Positions 1 through 8,468 of a stretch of DNA of 17,430 bases are shown here, in pieces (the stretch's first letter is position 1; each line of letters starts with the position of its first letter). Made by a program: the position numbers and the translations under genes. Under the pieces are notes generated by a model that was given only the letters and a program-made list of their open reading frames with translations, searched no databases and had not been told where the DNA came from. The DNA is from Terana coerulea (Eukaryota > Basidiomycota > Agaricomycetes > Polyporales > Phanerochaetaceae): NCBI GenBank assembly GCA_024811115.1, contig JAKOGH010000917.1, forward strand, positions 1 to 17,430. Direction: 5' to 3'.

Positions 1-1043
1 GATTTTGCCTTGGGCGATTGGGTAGGTGACCAAGGTCTAGAGAACGAAACCAGTCGATTCAGTGCGTGGACATGCGATATCAAATCAACATGCGGACCTT
101 GCCCTTCCCCAGCCACTGGAATCATGTCTGGGTCAGCAAACATCAGCGCGAATAACGCAAGAACATTGCGCGCAATGACTGTTCCCAAGAGAGCCGGGTG
201 GGCTCTCCATTCTTGCGGACCAACTTCTCCGCAGGAACCAAGCCCCTGTAGAAAGTGCTTCCGTTCCATATGGGCTCAACGTATTTGAGCAGCTCTGGCT
301 GTCCCTCGCTGGCCATCTTCTGGAACATGGCACGGCGCACGCAGCTTCTGGGCCGTCGCATCCGATCAGGACGTCGCACGTCGCCTTCGAGCCGTCTTCG
401 AACGCGAGCTCAACTGGTCCGGAAGGCCCGCCGTCGGTGTACGAATGGCAGCGCTTCGCTAAATGGATGTGAATGTGCTCGGGGACATGCTTGACCAGAA
501 GGTCAAGAAGATGTGCGGTGGTACTGATGGTAAGGTTCTTGAGGACGTGTTAACTACCGGCAGCATCGTTTGGATGCTGGGAAACGCTCACGATTGAAAT
601 TGAACCGATGGAGCACTCGGCCTTCAGGCCTCCTCAGGCGGCGAACAAGCATCCGAAACAGTTCGTCTAATACATGTCAGGGACGAGTCGACGTCTTACA
701 GTTATAGATGGGAATGAAGCATACCTTCAGAACCGTCCGGTGCAAAGCCCGCCAACTCGCGCATGGGCTTGTCCAAGCCAATCAAGGAGAGAGAACTTCT
801 GGCCTGCCCCAGATAGTGAGGCCAGCTCCAATCTCTTGCAGATTGGCGGCAGCTTCGTAAACGTCCACTGCAACATCTGGATATTTTCCGAGGGCAACCG
901 CAGAATGAGACCGCCCAAGCCACCGCCGCTGCAAGGTCGCAAAATTAGCATATAATAATGCTTGGAAAAGGAGACTACTAGCCATATCGCCACCCGAATT
1001 TTGGGGAAGAAGGCATAGGGGATTTACAGTCTTCAGCGGGCGT
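1..1043 (-). pseudogene. FAD-dependent monooxygenase (salicylate hydroxylase-like), decayed left copy, cut by the window start
   Basis: This is a degraded direct duplicate of the gene at 13866-15642. Aligned by eye it shows the FAD-binding glycine patch GGGLGGLI, then VALGKYPDVAVDVYEAAANL, LIGLDKPMRELAG, FQKMASEGQPELLKY and YPIAQGK, all on the minus strand but scattered over different frames. The position of the start codon (1041-1043) reads ACG instead of ATG, and the first intron has GC where the other copy has GT. Single-base losses relative to the other copy break the frame just after the glycine patch, near the GRP motif, and in the region matching CDVLIGCDG. The intron border before YPIAQGK is conserved as AAG/GT...TAG/ACC. 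The C-terminal exons lie beyond base 1. By family such enzymes hydroxylate aromatic substrates with FAD and NAD(P)H; this copy should not make a working protein. Confidence 0.85.
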
Positions 1044-2030
1044 GTTTAGTTCTTTGCCCTGGACGTCAGCTTATCCCCGTGTTATATACTCAAGAATGGA
1101 CCTTGAGTAATCCAGCGCACGTCGCGCCATGCCTCCTCGGCATGAGGTTGCACAACCGCGTCGCGAAGCTATGCCCTACACCATCAATGAAATACATGTA
1201 AGAAGGCCTTGCCAAATGGGATAAGGAAAACCCGCCCGATAAAGAACGGTAGCTGACTATGCTTGGTGATGAACTGAGGGCTTCTTTCTAGTACGCGAGC
1301 AGAGCGAAATCTCCCGTGCGGCCGCGCTGTTCGCAGTGAACGCTGGCGAATCGGCGGCGGAGCCACGACCTAGCACGCCATGTCCCGTGGTACATCCGCT
1401 GCCAGTGCAGGATACTTATTGACAAGTAGAGTTAGCTGGTTTGACGAGCCGCGTCGCGTTCTGCGCTGTCCGGACAACAGAGGATCTCCGGGTTCCACTG
1501 CCACCGGAAATTTTGTATGCATACGGTAGTTCTCGATGACCCTGGCTCCCGACAGTTCCTGCGCAGCTCGCTGGACTTTCATACCGTCCACTCGGCTGTG
1601 TCGAAGAGCATTGCCATAGCGCTTATGATGACCAAGCACGTCGCTGGAAGCCTGCGCCCAACAATTATTCATACTTTCTGCGCGTGCGTGTCCGAAACAT
1701 ACGTCACCTGGTCAGAGAAACAGGTTTGAATAGGAAATGCCAGCTGATTGAATCAAGCAGCGCGCTGTCCAGGACCTTCTCTTCTGCATGCGAGCGGCGG
1801 CTGCATGGTCGCACAATGCGCTGATCACTCACTTCGGCGCCGCACGATCACACTTCGAGCCGCCGTGGCGCCAGAGCTTGAGCATAGTGTCAGCAAAATG
1901 CATGTTTGTCTGGGTGACTTCGCCTTACGGCACCGTTACCCAGCTGCGCATACCCCAACAGGGCCGTAGACGTAAGCCGACCACGGTAGGAAGTGAGCGA
2001 ATCTATAGTCCGCTTCTTTGAATTGGTATG
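1044..2030. repeat. Left copy of the duplicated 5' region (direct repeat partner 15643-16327)
   Basis: Patches align in order with 15643-16327. Examples are the TATA box, the AACCGCGTCGCG block near 1156, the TAGCTGACTATGCTTG block near 1250, the GCGAGCAGAGCGAA block near 1300, and 1934-2030, where GAGGGCCGT-like sequence and the TTGAATTG end match 16231-16327. The middle (about 1360-1930) shows little similarity and is longer than in the right copy. No gene of its own can be supported; a 100-codon minus-strand frame at 1370-1672 is not conserved in the right copy. Confidence 0.65.
1082..1088 (-). promoter_or_regulatory. TATA box remnant of the decayed monooxygenase copy
   Basis: TTATATA on the plus strand (TATATAA on the coding strand) lies 39 bases upstream of the lost start codon. 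The same TATATAAC/G context is present upstream of the other gene copy, so it was carried along in the duplication. Confidence 0.5.
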
Positions 2031-2806
2031 TATGTCCTCCATAGCAGGTCTGTCAGTAAGAGCCGTCGTCCAAATACTTGGATGTGCTTACTTGTCCGCG
2101 CCGAAATGCGGCCGTGGCATATTACCTCCTCTGCAAAAGCTGGGAACTCTGCCGCACCGCCTATTCTCCGTTCTCGTCGAAATGTCAACCATCTCCGCCG
2201 TTTGTCTTGTCGCTCTAGTCTTCCGGTTCGTCGTCCTGGCCGGCCAACCGTCCGCTCTGGGTTCTGGCCAGTCCTCCATCGACGCGTCAGCACTTGGTCG
2301 GCAACTTGAACCTGGGGCCCCTGAAGATCCATCGGTCTGCGCTAGCCCCGATCGACTTCCTATAGCCCTGGTTGAGCCCTGGACAGTGGATCTATCAGCT
2401 CTGGGCCGGGTCCGTAGTCAGCGCTGTCGGTTTGCTATGGCCTCTGTCCTTCGGCTCGGGAGTAGCCAGTACTAGTGTTTGGCTGCCCACGTTCGTGGTG
2501 GGCATCGACGTCGGCATCCAGCGAGCCATTCTCACTGGTTCGAGGCCGTTGCACCACAGCCGGCGCTAGCCCAGCCTTGGTGGCGTTCCTGAAGCTGGGA
2601 GACGCGGTCTGCGATGCGCACGACACGGCGGAAGCACTTGATGCGCGGGAGAAACTGGTACAGTACGGCCCACGACTGCAGAATGATGCGCTAGATGCAC
2701 AATGGCCGATGCGACTGGGGGACAACGTCGGCTTGCCTACGGCGTATGCGAGTCGACGAGGGACGGCGGGACAGTGGAACAAGCGACTCGGGACGCGCAA
2801 CACGAC
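2031..2806. other. Host DNA without an assignable gene; holds a short duplicated patch (2417-2535)
   Basis: GC-rich sequence between the duplication and the LINE. Several overlapping open frames exist on both strands (longest 160 codons, plus, 1993-2475), with no recognisable domain. The frame read at about 2560-2740 plus (ALVAFLKLGDAVCDAHDTAE and following) is protein-like in composition, but I recognise no family. Bases 2417-2535 resemble 13106-13185 at both ends of the patch (GCGCTGTCGGTTTGCTA and AGCGAGCC.TTCT). Bases 2807-2819 are the target-site copies of the two transposons. Confidence 0.4.
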
Positions 2807-2819
2807 ACGCCATCTACGG
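2807..2819. repeat. LINE target-site duplication, left copy
   Basis: ACGCCATCTACGG here is repeated at 6703-6715 on the other side of the LINE. One or two further T bases are ambiguous because the T run begins at 2820. A 13-15 base duplication next to a homopolymer tail is typical of target-primed reverse transcription. Confidence 0.85.
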
Positions 2820-2927
2820 TTTTTTTTTTTTTTTGAATCTGGTGGTTTAAAGTGCGTACGGAGAAGTACATGTACACCTACAGTAGACAGAGAGGACGGA
2901 AGAGAGAGAGAAAGAAAAAGGGAAACT

Positions 2928-3401
2928 TCAGGCTGTCTGATGACAAAGATGTGTCTGGCGCCCGTGTGACGCAGACCCTTGTATCGCGCCGACGCGCCCG
3001 CTCTTTGTCTTGTGCCTTGCCCGCGCCGTGTCATCCGGGTCCGGGGTGTAGCCAAACTCAATGCGCAACGCCAGAAGTTCGCTTTGAGGGAGGTCATACC
3101 GCCGCGCGACTCTGTCGGCTGCGTGCATGGCATATTTCTGCGTGAAGGACGCAAGAGGTTCTTTCGGGAATCTGGCCCTCCAGTCAAGGTAAGCCTTCTT
3201 CCTCGCTGTTGAGTGGAGGTACGCCTTGAAGATCGACATGGTGTCATTATCTCCCGCAGCCAGGTCGTCCAAGGCCTGGTCAACGAGTTCCAGCCACTGG
3301 AAGGTGCCCACAACTGGGTTCATCTCGAGGAACTCCAAGACGTCCTCGGGCGATGGCAACTTCGCACGCCATAGGTGCACTATGTGCTCCTCCACCGTCA
3401 T
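2928..3401 (-). CDS. LINE 3' ORF of unknown function, joined to ORF2 by ATGA
   Basis: A 157-residue frame begins at the ATG that shares its last bases with the TGA of the RT ORF (3398-3401), one base back in frame. The N-terminal half is acidic and helix-prone (VLEFLEMNPVVGTFQWLELV near 20-40, then DQALDDLAAGDND). The middle is basic (STARKKAYLDWRARFPKEP near 67-85), and the C-terminal part after about residue 125 is low in hydrophobic residues. No catalytic motif, zinc knuckle or membrane segment is visible. There are two readings. It may be a separate protein made by termination-reinitiation, as shown for stop/start overlaps in the SART1 LINE. Or it may be the C-terminal domain of the RT polyprotein, separated by one indel. 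I lean slightly to the second, from general memory of longer agaricomycete RT proteins, which I could not check. Confidence 0.65.
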   Translation of the reverse strand: MTVEEHIVHLWRAKLPSPEDVLEFLEMNPVVGTFQWLELVDQALDDLAAGDNDTMSIFKAYLHSTARKKAYLDWRARFPKEPLASFTQKYAMHAADRVARRYDLPQSELLALRIEFGYTPDPDDTARARHKTKSGRVGAIQGSASHGRQTHLCHQTA

Positions 3402-6400
3402 GCCGTCTGGGACAGGGGTGGATCTAAGTAGTCAAGGGCGTCTCTGGGTATGTTTGGATCCCGTCTCCGCAGTTCAGCCTCGATGTCTGGCGGCTTATGC
3501 TTTTTGATCCACAGGTCGCAGTCAAACCAGATGTGATTTCTGGATTCTTCCTCGCCGCACCAGCAGTCAACGTTCCCGTCGAAGTTCATTTTCTCACGGA
3601 ACATCCCATGCGGGAAGTGCCCGGTGGTGAAACGAGCCATTCGAGCGAAGGTAACGTTGCTCTTCCCAAGTGTAGATAAGTACCAATTCGCTCCAGTGTG
3701 CTTGCACTTGCTGAAGTCTGTTGGCCGAATCAAGCAGTTATGGCCTCGGTAGTCTGGGTCGCGCATCTGCTGTTGCCATGCTTCGTAAGTTTGTTGGGTG
3801 ACACGCTGTCGAGCGAAGGCAAACGAGACATGGTCAGATGGCTCATCTGCGCCTTGACCAGCTAGCTTATCTACAGCTTCATTCCAGTAGATTTTCATGT
3901 GTCCAGGACACCAATGGATGTGGATCCAGTGGTCGCGTGACTTTTCAAGCCATGGCCGTACTGAGCGGCACGCCGCTACCGAGAGCAGTTGGGAGGGACC
4001 TTTCCCAGCCGCAAGAATAGACGTAAGTGCTGCGCGGTTATCTGCGAACACATGGATGTCCTTAACATTCTCGGGCAGGTTCTGAACTGCCTCTGCCAGC
4101 CCTCGTGCAAGGGCCGCCATCTCGGCATCATACGGCGTCGATTTTCCGTATCCAAACTTGCCCTGACGCACAGTGCCGCTGTGCTTGACCATCCAGGCGG
4201 CTCCGGCAAAGGTGCCCGCTTGTCCATTGGACACTTTCTTCTGGGATCCATCGGTGAATACCATTGCGCGGTTTGGGTCCCGTTCGATCTCACTGATGAT
4301 GGGGTTTAGTCTAATATTTACCCAGTCCTGCAGGGCCTCTTTATTCGCCTTTGGCGGCGCAAGCTTCCCATCTGCCACATCCATGTGATAAATCACTTGG
4401 TTTGCCAGGGCATCAGAGATTCGATTTCCAGGGCGGCACTCGTCGTGCAGTAAGTCGAACTTCTCTGAGGACTGCTGTCCTGTGTCATTAATCCACACCA
4501 TAGGCGAGTCAAGGTCTGGATCCAGTTCGGCACCAAGAGGGAATGGTGCACTGGTTGGTACACACTGGGGTCGCCAGCTTGGAGGTAGCTGTGCCCGCGT
4601 TGAGTGCCCGTCATGCAAGGTGCGTACACGCAACCCTGCTTTCTTCATGTACTTATCAATCTGGTGCCGGATAGGAAACAGCCCTGCCATCATTTCGAGC
4701 GCCCCGACACGTGTGGAGCGATACCCACCGGTAATCCATCGGGCGGCCTGGTTTTGGGCTTTCTGCAGAAGGTCGCACACTGTCTTTCGACCGCGCCAGT
4801 CTGGTCGCCACCATAGCTGTGCGCCATACGTGATAATGGGCAGGACATTGGAGATGTACAGCCGCCGCTTGTCCCGAGGTGAGAACCCTCGATTTGAGTT
4901 TCCAAGCATACGCAGTGCTGTAACTGTGCTTCGTGCCTTATTAGCATAGAACTTAACGTGTGCCCGGAATGACAGCCGTGGGTCAAGGAAAAATCCAAGG
5001 TACCGCATGCAGTTCGTCGGAACAATGGTGTGCAGGCTACCGTCGATTCTGACTTTGAGTTTAGGTCCGAGGGGCTCTGTCTCGCTCCACTTGGGCCCCC
5101 TGCGGAAATGCATAATCTCCAGCTTGTCCGCCTCGACACCAAGGCCAATTTGGTTCAAGTCAGTGACAATGGAGGTAAATATATTCCTCGCAATCCAATT
5201 GTTGTATATGAGCTGATCATGTCTGTCATTCTCAGGGCCCAACTGGCCCGCCACATGGATGAGACCGTCATCCACGAAGAACTGGACTGTTGCATTACCA
5301 TCCAAAATCTTGCCAATCGGGGCCACTTTATGCAGCACCGGGGCGACGTAGAGGCCCGTGAGGACTGGAGACAGAGCTGACCCCTGCCCCACGCCTGTGG
5401 AGAAGTCCATTCGGTCAGACACCATGCCATTGAAGTGGAACTGGGTCTGCCGTCCAATGAGGTAGTCCTCGAAGTAGGAGCAGAGGCTCTGGTGAAAGCC
5501 TTGCTTGCGCAAGATTGAGGCCATGAGGCCATGGTGAATGGAAGGGAAGAATTGTGAGACATCAAGCAGGAGTGCTGTTGAGTCTAGTCCCTGTTTCCAT
5601 GCTTGGCGAATGTTGTGCACTAACTGTATGCCAGCGTCCTGTGTGCTATGCTGTAGGGTACCGCCATACTGGCCCGGATGCATAATGCCATATTTTTGCG
5701 CATCAAACTGCATGCGCTGTGCTAGAACCTTCTCAAGCAGTTTCCCGAGGCAATTAAGCAGCACGATCGGCCGGTATGCTTTAGCTCTGGTGTAGTCTGG
5801 CTTGTTTGGTTTGGGGATTACCACAGTCCTCGACTTTTTGAAGATCGTAGGATGGATTCCATACTGAATGCAGGCATTAAAGAATGCAGCAATATGTGGC
5901 TCGGTGTTGGTGTGATCGTGCTCAACATTATCACACGTGCACTCAGACTCATCTGATATCATTCGTTTTAGCCAAAACCAGCTTGCGTTATCTGGCCCTG
6001 GAGCCGAAAAGTTGCTTGTGTTACGCAGCGCATCACGAATTTCACGGTCGCTCATGGGTGGGAATGAGCGTTCGTCGTGTGACGGCACGTCATTCATGAA
6101 GCTTTCATCAATGCTGCGTGGGTTGGCCGGTGTAAACTGTTCCTGGAACAACTTACCCAGCTTTTCAGGCTCGTCTATTGGGTTCCCAGCCCTATCGACC
6201 AAGCCTGAGGTGGCATTGAGTCTACGCGGCTTAGTCCACTCAACCATATCCCATATGCGAGACTGGTGCGTTTTTTCCATGATCTTATCAAAGTATTCAC
6301 GCTTCGCCCGGCGTACAGCACCTTTTAACCGCTTGGAGGCGCGGTCAATGCGAGAGTCCGTGGCAGCAATATCCTTGGTGAGTACCATGACCCGCTGATG

Positions 6401-6682
6401 CCATGATGTTTCAAACTGACTCCCAGCTTGGATCACACGGCGTTGCCATGTTCGCCGTTCGGCAGCTAATCCCTTACGCTTGCTGCGAAGGCTGCGAATC
6501 TCTGTGGCAACCTCAGTGCATCGCGCATTCCACCACGACTTGGATCGCCGTGTTGGTTGTGGAGTGGTCGCGAATTGCTTCCAGTACTCCTCCATGCGGA
6601 ATTCCACCCAGTTGCCGATCCGCTCGACATGCTCGCGTGACTCATATGTGAGTGGCAAAGCTTCGAAGACGCTCCGGCACAT
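3398..6682 (-). CDS. LINE ORF2 product: reverse transcriptase with RNase H, N-terminally truncated
   Basis: This is an uninterrupted 1094-residue frame. Residues 1-200 are a basic, tryptophan-rich linker. RT motifs follow: SAPGPDNASWFWLK near 226, YRPIVLLNCLGKLLEKV near 303, motif A LLLDVSQFFPSI with Asp374, motif B GVGQGSALSPVL at 430-441, motif C FFVDDG with Asp471/Asp472, and YLGFFLDPRLSFRAHV near 561. An RNase H domain occupies about 805-945 with TDGS (Asp811), DAEMAAL (Glu854), ADNRAAL (Asp881) and NEAVDKLA (Asp938). A putative zinc site is Cys1040, Cys1042, His1050 and Cys1055. The protein would copy element RNA into the target and degrade the RNA strand. The apurinic-type endonuclease normally upstream is missing, so self-primed insertion is unlikely. 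The stop TGA overlaps the next ATG as ATGA. The intact catalytic residues suggest recent insertion. Confidence 0.93.
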   Translation of the reverse strand: MCRSVFEALPLTYESREHVERIGNWVEFRMEEYWKQFATTPQPTRRSKSWWNARCTEVATEIRSLRSKRKGLAAERRTWQRRVIQAGSQFETSWHQRVMVLTKDIAATDSRIDRASKRLKGAVRRAKREYFDKIMEKTHQSRIWDMVEWTKPRRLNATSGLVDRAGNPIDEPEKLGKLFQEQFTPANPRSIDESFMNDVPSHDERSFPPMSDREIRDALRNTSNFSAPGPDNASWFWLKRMISDESECTCDNVEHDHTNTEPHIAAFFNACIQYGIHPTIFKKSRTVVIPKPNKPDYTRAKAYRPIVLLNCLGKLLEKVLAQRMQFDAQKYGIMHPGQYGGTLQHSTQDAGIQLVHNIRQAWKQGLDSTALLLDVSQFFPSIHHGLMASILRKQGFHQSLCSYFEDYLIGRQTQFHFNGMVSDRMDFSTGVGQGSALSPVLTGLYVAPVLHKVAPIGKILDGNATVQFFVDDGLIHVAGQLGPENDRHDQLIYNNWIARNIFTSIVTDLNQIGLGVEADKLEIMHFRRGPKWSETEPLGPKLKVRIDGSLHTIVPTNCMRYLGFFLDPRLSFRAHVKFYANKARSTVTALRMLGNSNRGFSPRDKRRLYISNVLPIITYGAQLWWRPDWRGRKTVCDLLQKAQNQAARWITGGYRSTRVGALEMMAGLFPIRHQIDKYMKKAGLRVRTLHDGHSTRAQLPPSWRPQCVPTSAPFPLGAELDPDLDSPMVWINDTGQQSSEKFDLLHDECRPGNRISDALANQVIYHMDVADGKLAPPKANKEALQDWVNIRLNPIISEIERDPNRAMVFTDGSQKKVSNGQAGTFAGAAWMVKHSGTVRQGKFGYGKSTPYDAEMAALARGLAEAVQNLPENVKDIHVFADNRAALTSILAAGKGPSQLLSVAACRSVRPWLEKSRDHWIHIHWCPGHMKIYWNEAVDKLAGQGADEPSDHVSFAFARQRVTQQTYEAWQQQMRDPDYRGHNCLIRPTDFSKCKHTGANWYLSTLGKSNVTFARMARFTTGHFPHGMFREKMNFDGNVDCWCGEEESRNHIWFDCDLWIKKHKPPDIEAELRRRDPNIPRDALDYLDPPLSQTA

Positions 6683-6702
6683 GTGTACGTACTGAGCTCC
6701 TT

Positions 6703-6717
6703 ACGCCATCTACGGTT
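6703..6717. repeat. LINE target-site duplication, right copy; regenerates the DNA element's left end
   Basis: ACGCCATCTACGGTT repeats 2807-2821. Because the duplicated target spans the border of the older DNA element, bases 6704-6710 (CGCCATC) are a copy of that element's own target duplication and 6711-6717 are its first bases. The DNA element is therefore still complete despite the LINE insertion. Confidence 0.85.
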
Positions 6718-7097
6718 GACGAGACGTCCGAGGATGGATTTCGTTTTGATGCACCATCACTCGCGCCAAGCGCCTGATGGGCGCTCCCACGGCTTGGTCC
6801 GCCCGACCGAGGCCTTACTCTGGAATTGGAGTGTGGTCCTTGTACCTACCTATAGCTACAGCTCAATGCTAGTGGAATCGAGAAAGCATGGAGCAGAGGG
6901 AGCCCAGAGTCTCTCGAAAGGTCGAAATCCGAGGTTTGCTGGCGGGCGCTAAAAGCCGGAGGTAGCCGGGAATTGATTGATGAGCGAATGCGGTAACTTG
7001 ACGATAACAAGCCCGAGATGATCTAAGTTTGGGTTATCTAGCACGTGAGCCCCCGCCCTCCGCCACGCCACATCGAGCTCGCGCTCGTTGTTCTCAA
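6711..7097 (+). repeat. Left 387-base inverted arm of the DNA element
   Basis: Reverse-complement identical to 8469-8855 by eye. The arm itself starts TACGGTTGA and, a few bases beyond the matching region, ends TCAACCGTA at 7094-7102, so it is bounded by its own short inverted ends, like a free-standing MITE of about 392 bases. Both strands of the arm have open frames (80 codons plus, 48 codons minus to the arm's inner edge) that recur in the other arm simply because the DNA is identical. Confidence 0.9.
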
Positions 7098-8468
7098 CCG
7101 TACAGCCTGCCTTCTGCGGCGTCTCCTTCACTACGAGTACCTTCATCCACAGGCGACCTGGCAGCCACCAAGTGTTGCTGGTGCCTCCCCGATTATCTTG
7201 CTGGCACTCCTCGCCCTTCCCTATACCGTTGGTACGACCCGGAAGACCTCACTTGCTTGCAAATGCATCGCCACTCTCGGACCACCTGTCGATCAGGACC
7301 TACAGGAAGTCACGGGAGGATATGGGGGTTGTCACTTGATGGTGCCGGGCTGTGAGAGGTTCTTATAAACGGCCAGTATGTCACCCATGTCCCCTCTCTC
7401 TTTGCGTCGTTGTTCATGACCGGGCTGTGCTTGCACGGTTCACGGACAACACTCCTTTTACTAAATTGTTTCTCTTTATTATTAGATACACACTTTACCC
7501 GCTACCGCCGCTGCACCACCGTACGTCGGTCTTGCAGCTTACCTACCTCCGTCAGGATGTTACCCGCCAACACAGTCTTGTCAGCATTCAAAAACAAACC
7601 TGCAGACCACATCCCGTCTACTGCGTTCTCAAGACAGCAGGAACCTCTGGTTGTGCGCATGCAACGGCTTGAAGAGCAGATGGTAGTGCCTTGGGCACAC
7701 TATACCCGTCAATGCTCGTGCAGTTGTCTGCCGCCTCTCAGCTGGCAAGTGGTGTCGGCGTGCACTGTGCAATACTATACTGTAGGTGTGAATTCCATGC
7801 TGTGTATGTCCACGCTAGTGTCGCTGTAACTTCTGTCACCCCACATGTGCTGCGCGCAGTCCTGGACATTGTGCACCATGCCGTGTAGTTGCTCTTCTCT
7901 GTTCCATTTAGCAGGCCCTCATGTGTTCTCTTCATGTCCAGCTGACCTGCTTGACATATTATGCGCTGAATGTTATATTATATTCTATCAATAATAATGT
8001 CTGCTCCGCTCACAACCCTTTTGGAGTAAGTAAATATATGTATATGAAGTGATACATATATTCTACTGTGTCTATGTCTGGGCGAAGGGACAGAGCTGAC
8101 ACCAGCCTAAATGTGTGTCAGCTGAGCTCTCATTAGAGGCACAATGCCACCAAGTTGACTTGTTACAGTAGGGACAGCCTGGCTTGTTGCAATTGTGTGC
8201 TGTACAGGGATGACCCACTCTGTGCACATTCCTGCTCTACGCACATGGCGTCTATTTTATGGTGGTGCATCACTGGTTTTCACCTCCAAGCGCCGTGAAG
8301 CGCCAATATTTTGGCGGGGGACGCGTAGAGCGGGAATGTGCGTGGAGCGGTTTATCCCTGTATACATATATACTATTTGACATGCATCAACACAACACAA
8401 AGGGGGGTAAATGCAATATGACAAAGGCATGGCGAGGAATTCAGGGGACACCTCCAAGTCTGGCACCA
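7098..8468. other. Interior of the DNA element, no recognised gene
   Basis: The interior is AT-richer than the arms, especially 7950-8070. A TATAAA stands at 7364-7369 (plus strand). About 190 bases downstream, an ATG at 7557 opens a frame to 7829 (MLPANTVLSAFKNKPADHIP and following, with RMQRLEEQM). An overlapping frame at 7691-7888 (reading LSAASQLASGVGVHC) is equally protein-like, so a frameshift or intron could join them. Neither resembles a known transposase. The interior could be captured host sequence or the worn remainder of an autonomous element. Hairpins are present at 8094-8123 and near 8296. Confidence 0.4.
8094..8123. repeat. 9-base perfect hairpin inside the DNA element
   Basis: AGCTGACAC at 8094-8102 pairs with GTGTCAGCT at 8115-8123 across a 12-base loop. 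A second small palindrome, CGCCAATATTTTGGCG, lies about 200 bases downstream. Function is unknown; such structures are common in foldback-type elements. Confidence 0.5.

Larger units (their letters stand above)
2820..6702 (-). mobile_element. 5'-truncated LINE (non-LTR retrotransposon), inserted in the left border of a DNA element
   Basis: The element reads on the minus strand. Its 3' end is a 15-base poly(A), seen as T at 2820-2834, and its 5' end abuts the right target-site copy at 6703. It encodes a reverse transcriptase/RNase H protein and a short downstream ORF. The first ORF and the endonuclease domain expected of fungal LINEs are absent. The reading frame stays open for six codons upstream of the first ATG up to the junction, where a TAA arises at the border, so the copy was truncated during insertion. 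The 3' UTR is about 93 bases and contains a purine-only run at 2898-2925 (pyrimidine-only in the element strand). Presence of RNase H and a C-terminal CxC...H...C motif suggests a Tad/Jockey-like fungal lineage, which a tree would have to confirm. Confidence 0.9.

Noticed and set aside
1370..1672. 100-codon minus frame
   Set aside because: Not preserved in the duplicated right region and lacks any recognisable motif.
2435..3313. 292-codon minus-strand frame
   Set aside because: It crosses the LINE/host border at 2820 and overlaps the better supported 3' ORF in another frame; composition is biased and no domain is seen.
3497..5795. Several plus-strand frames inside the LINE
   Set aside because: Antisense shadows of the RT/RNase H coding sequence.
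6949..7146. Repeated 48-codon frame shared by both arms, as if a conserved gene
   Set aside because: The identity follows from the arms being identical DNA; it is not evidence of coding.
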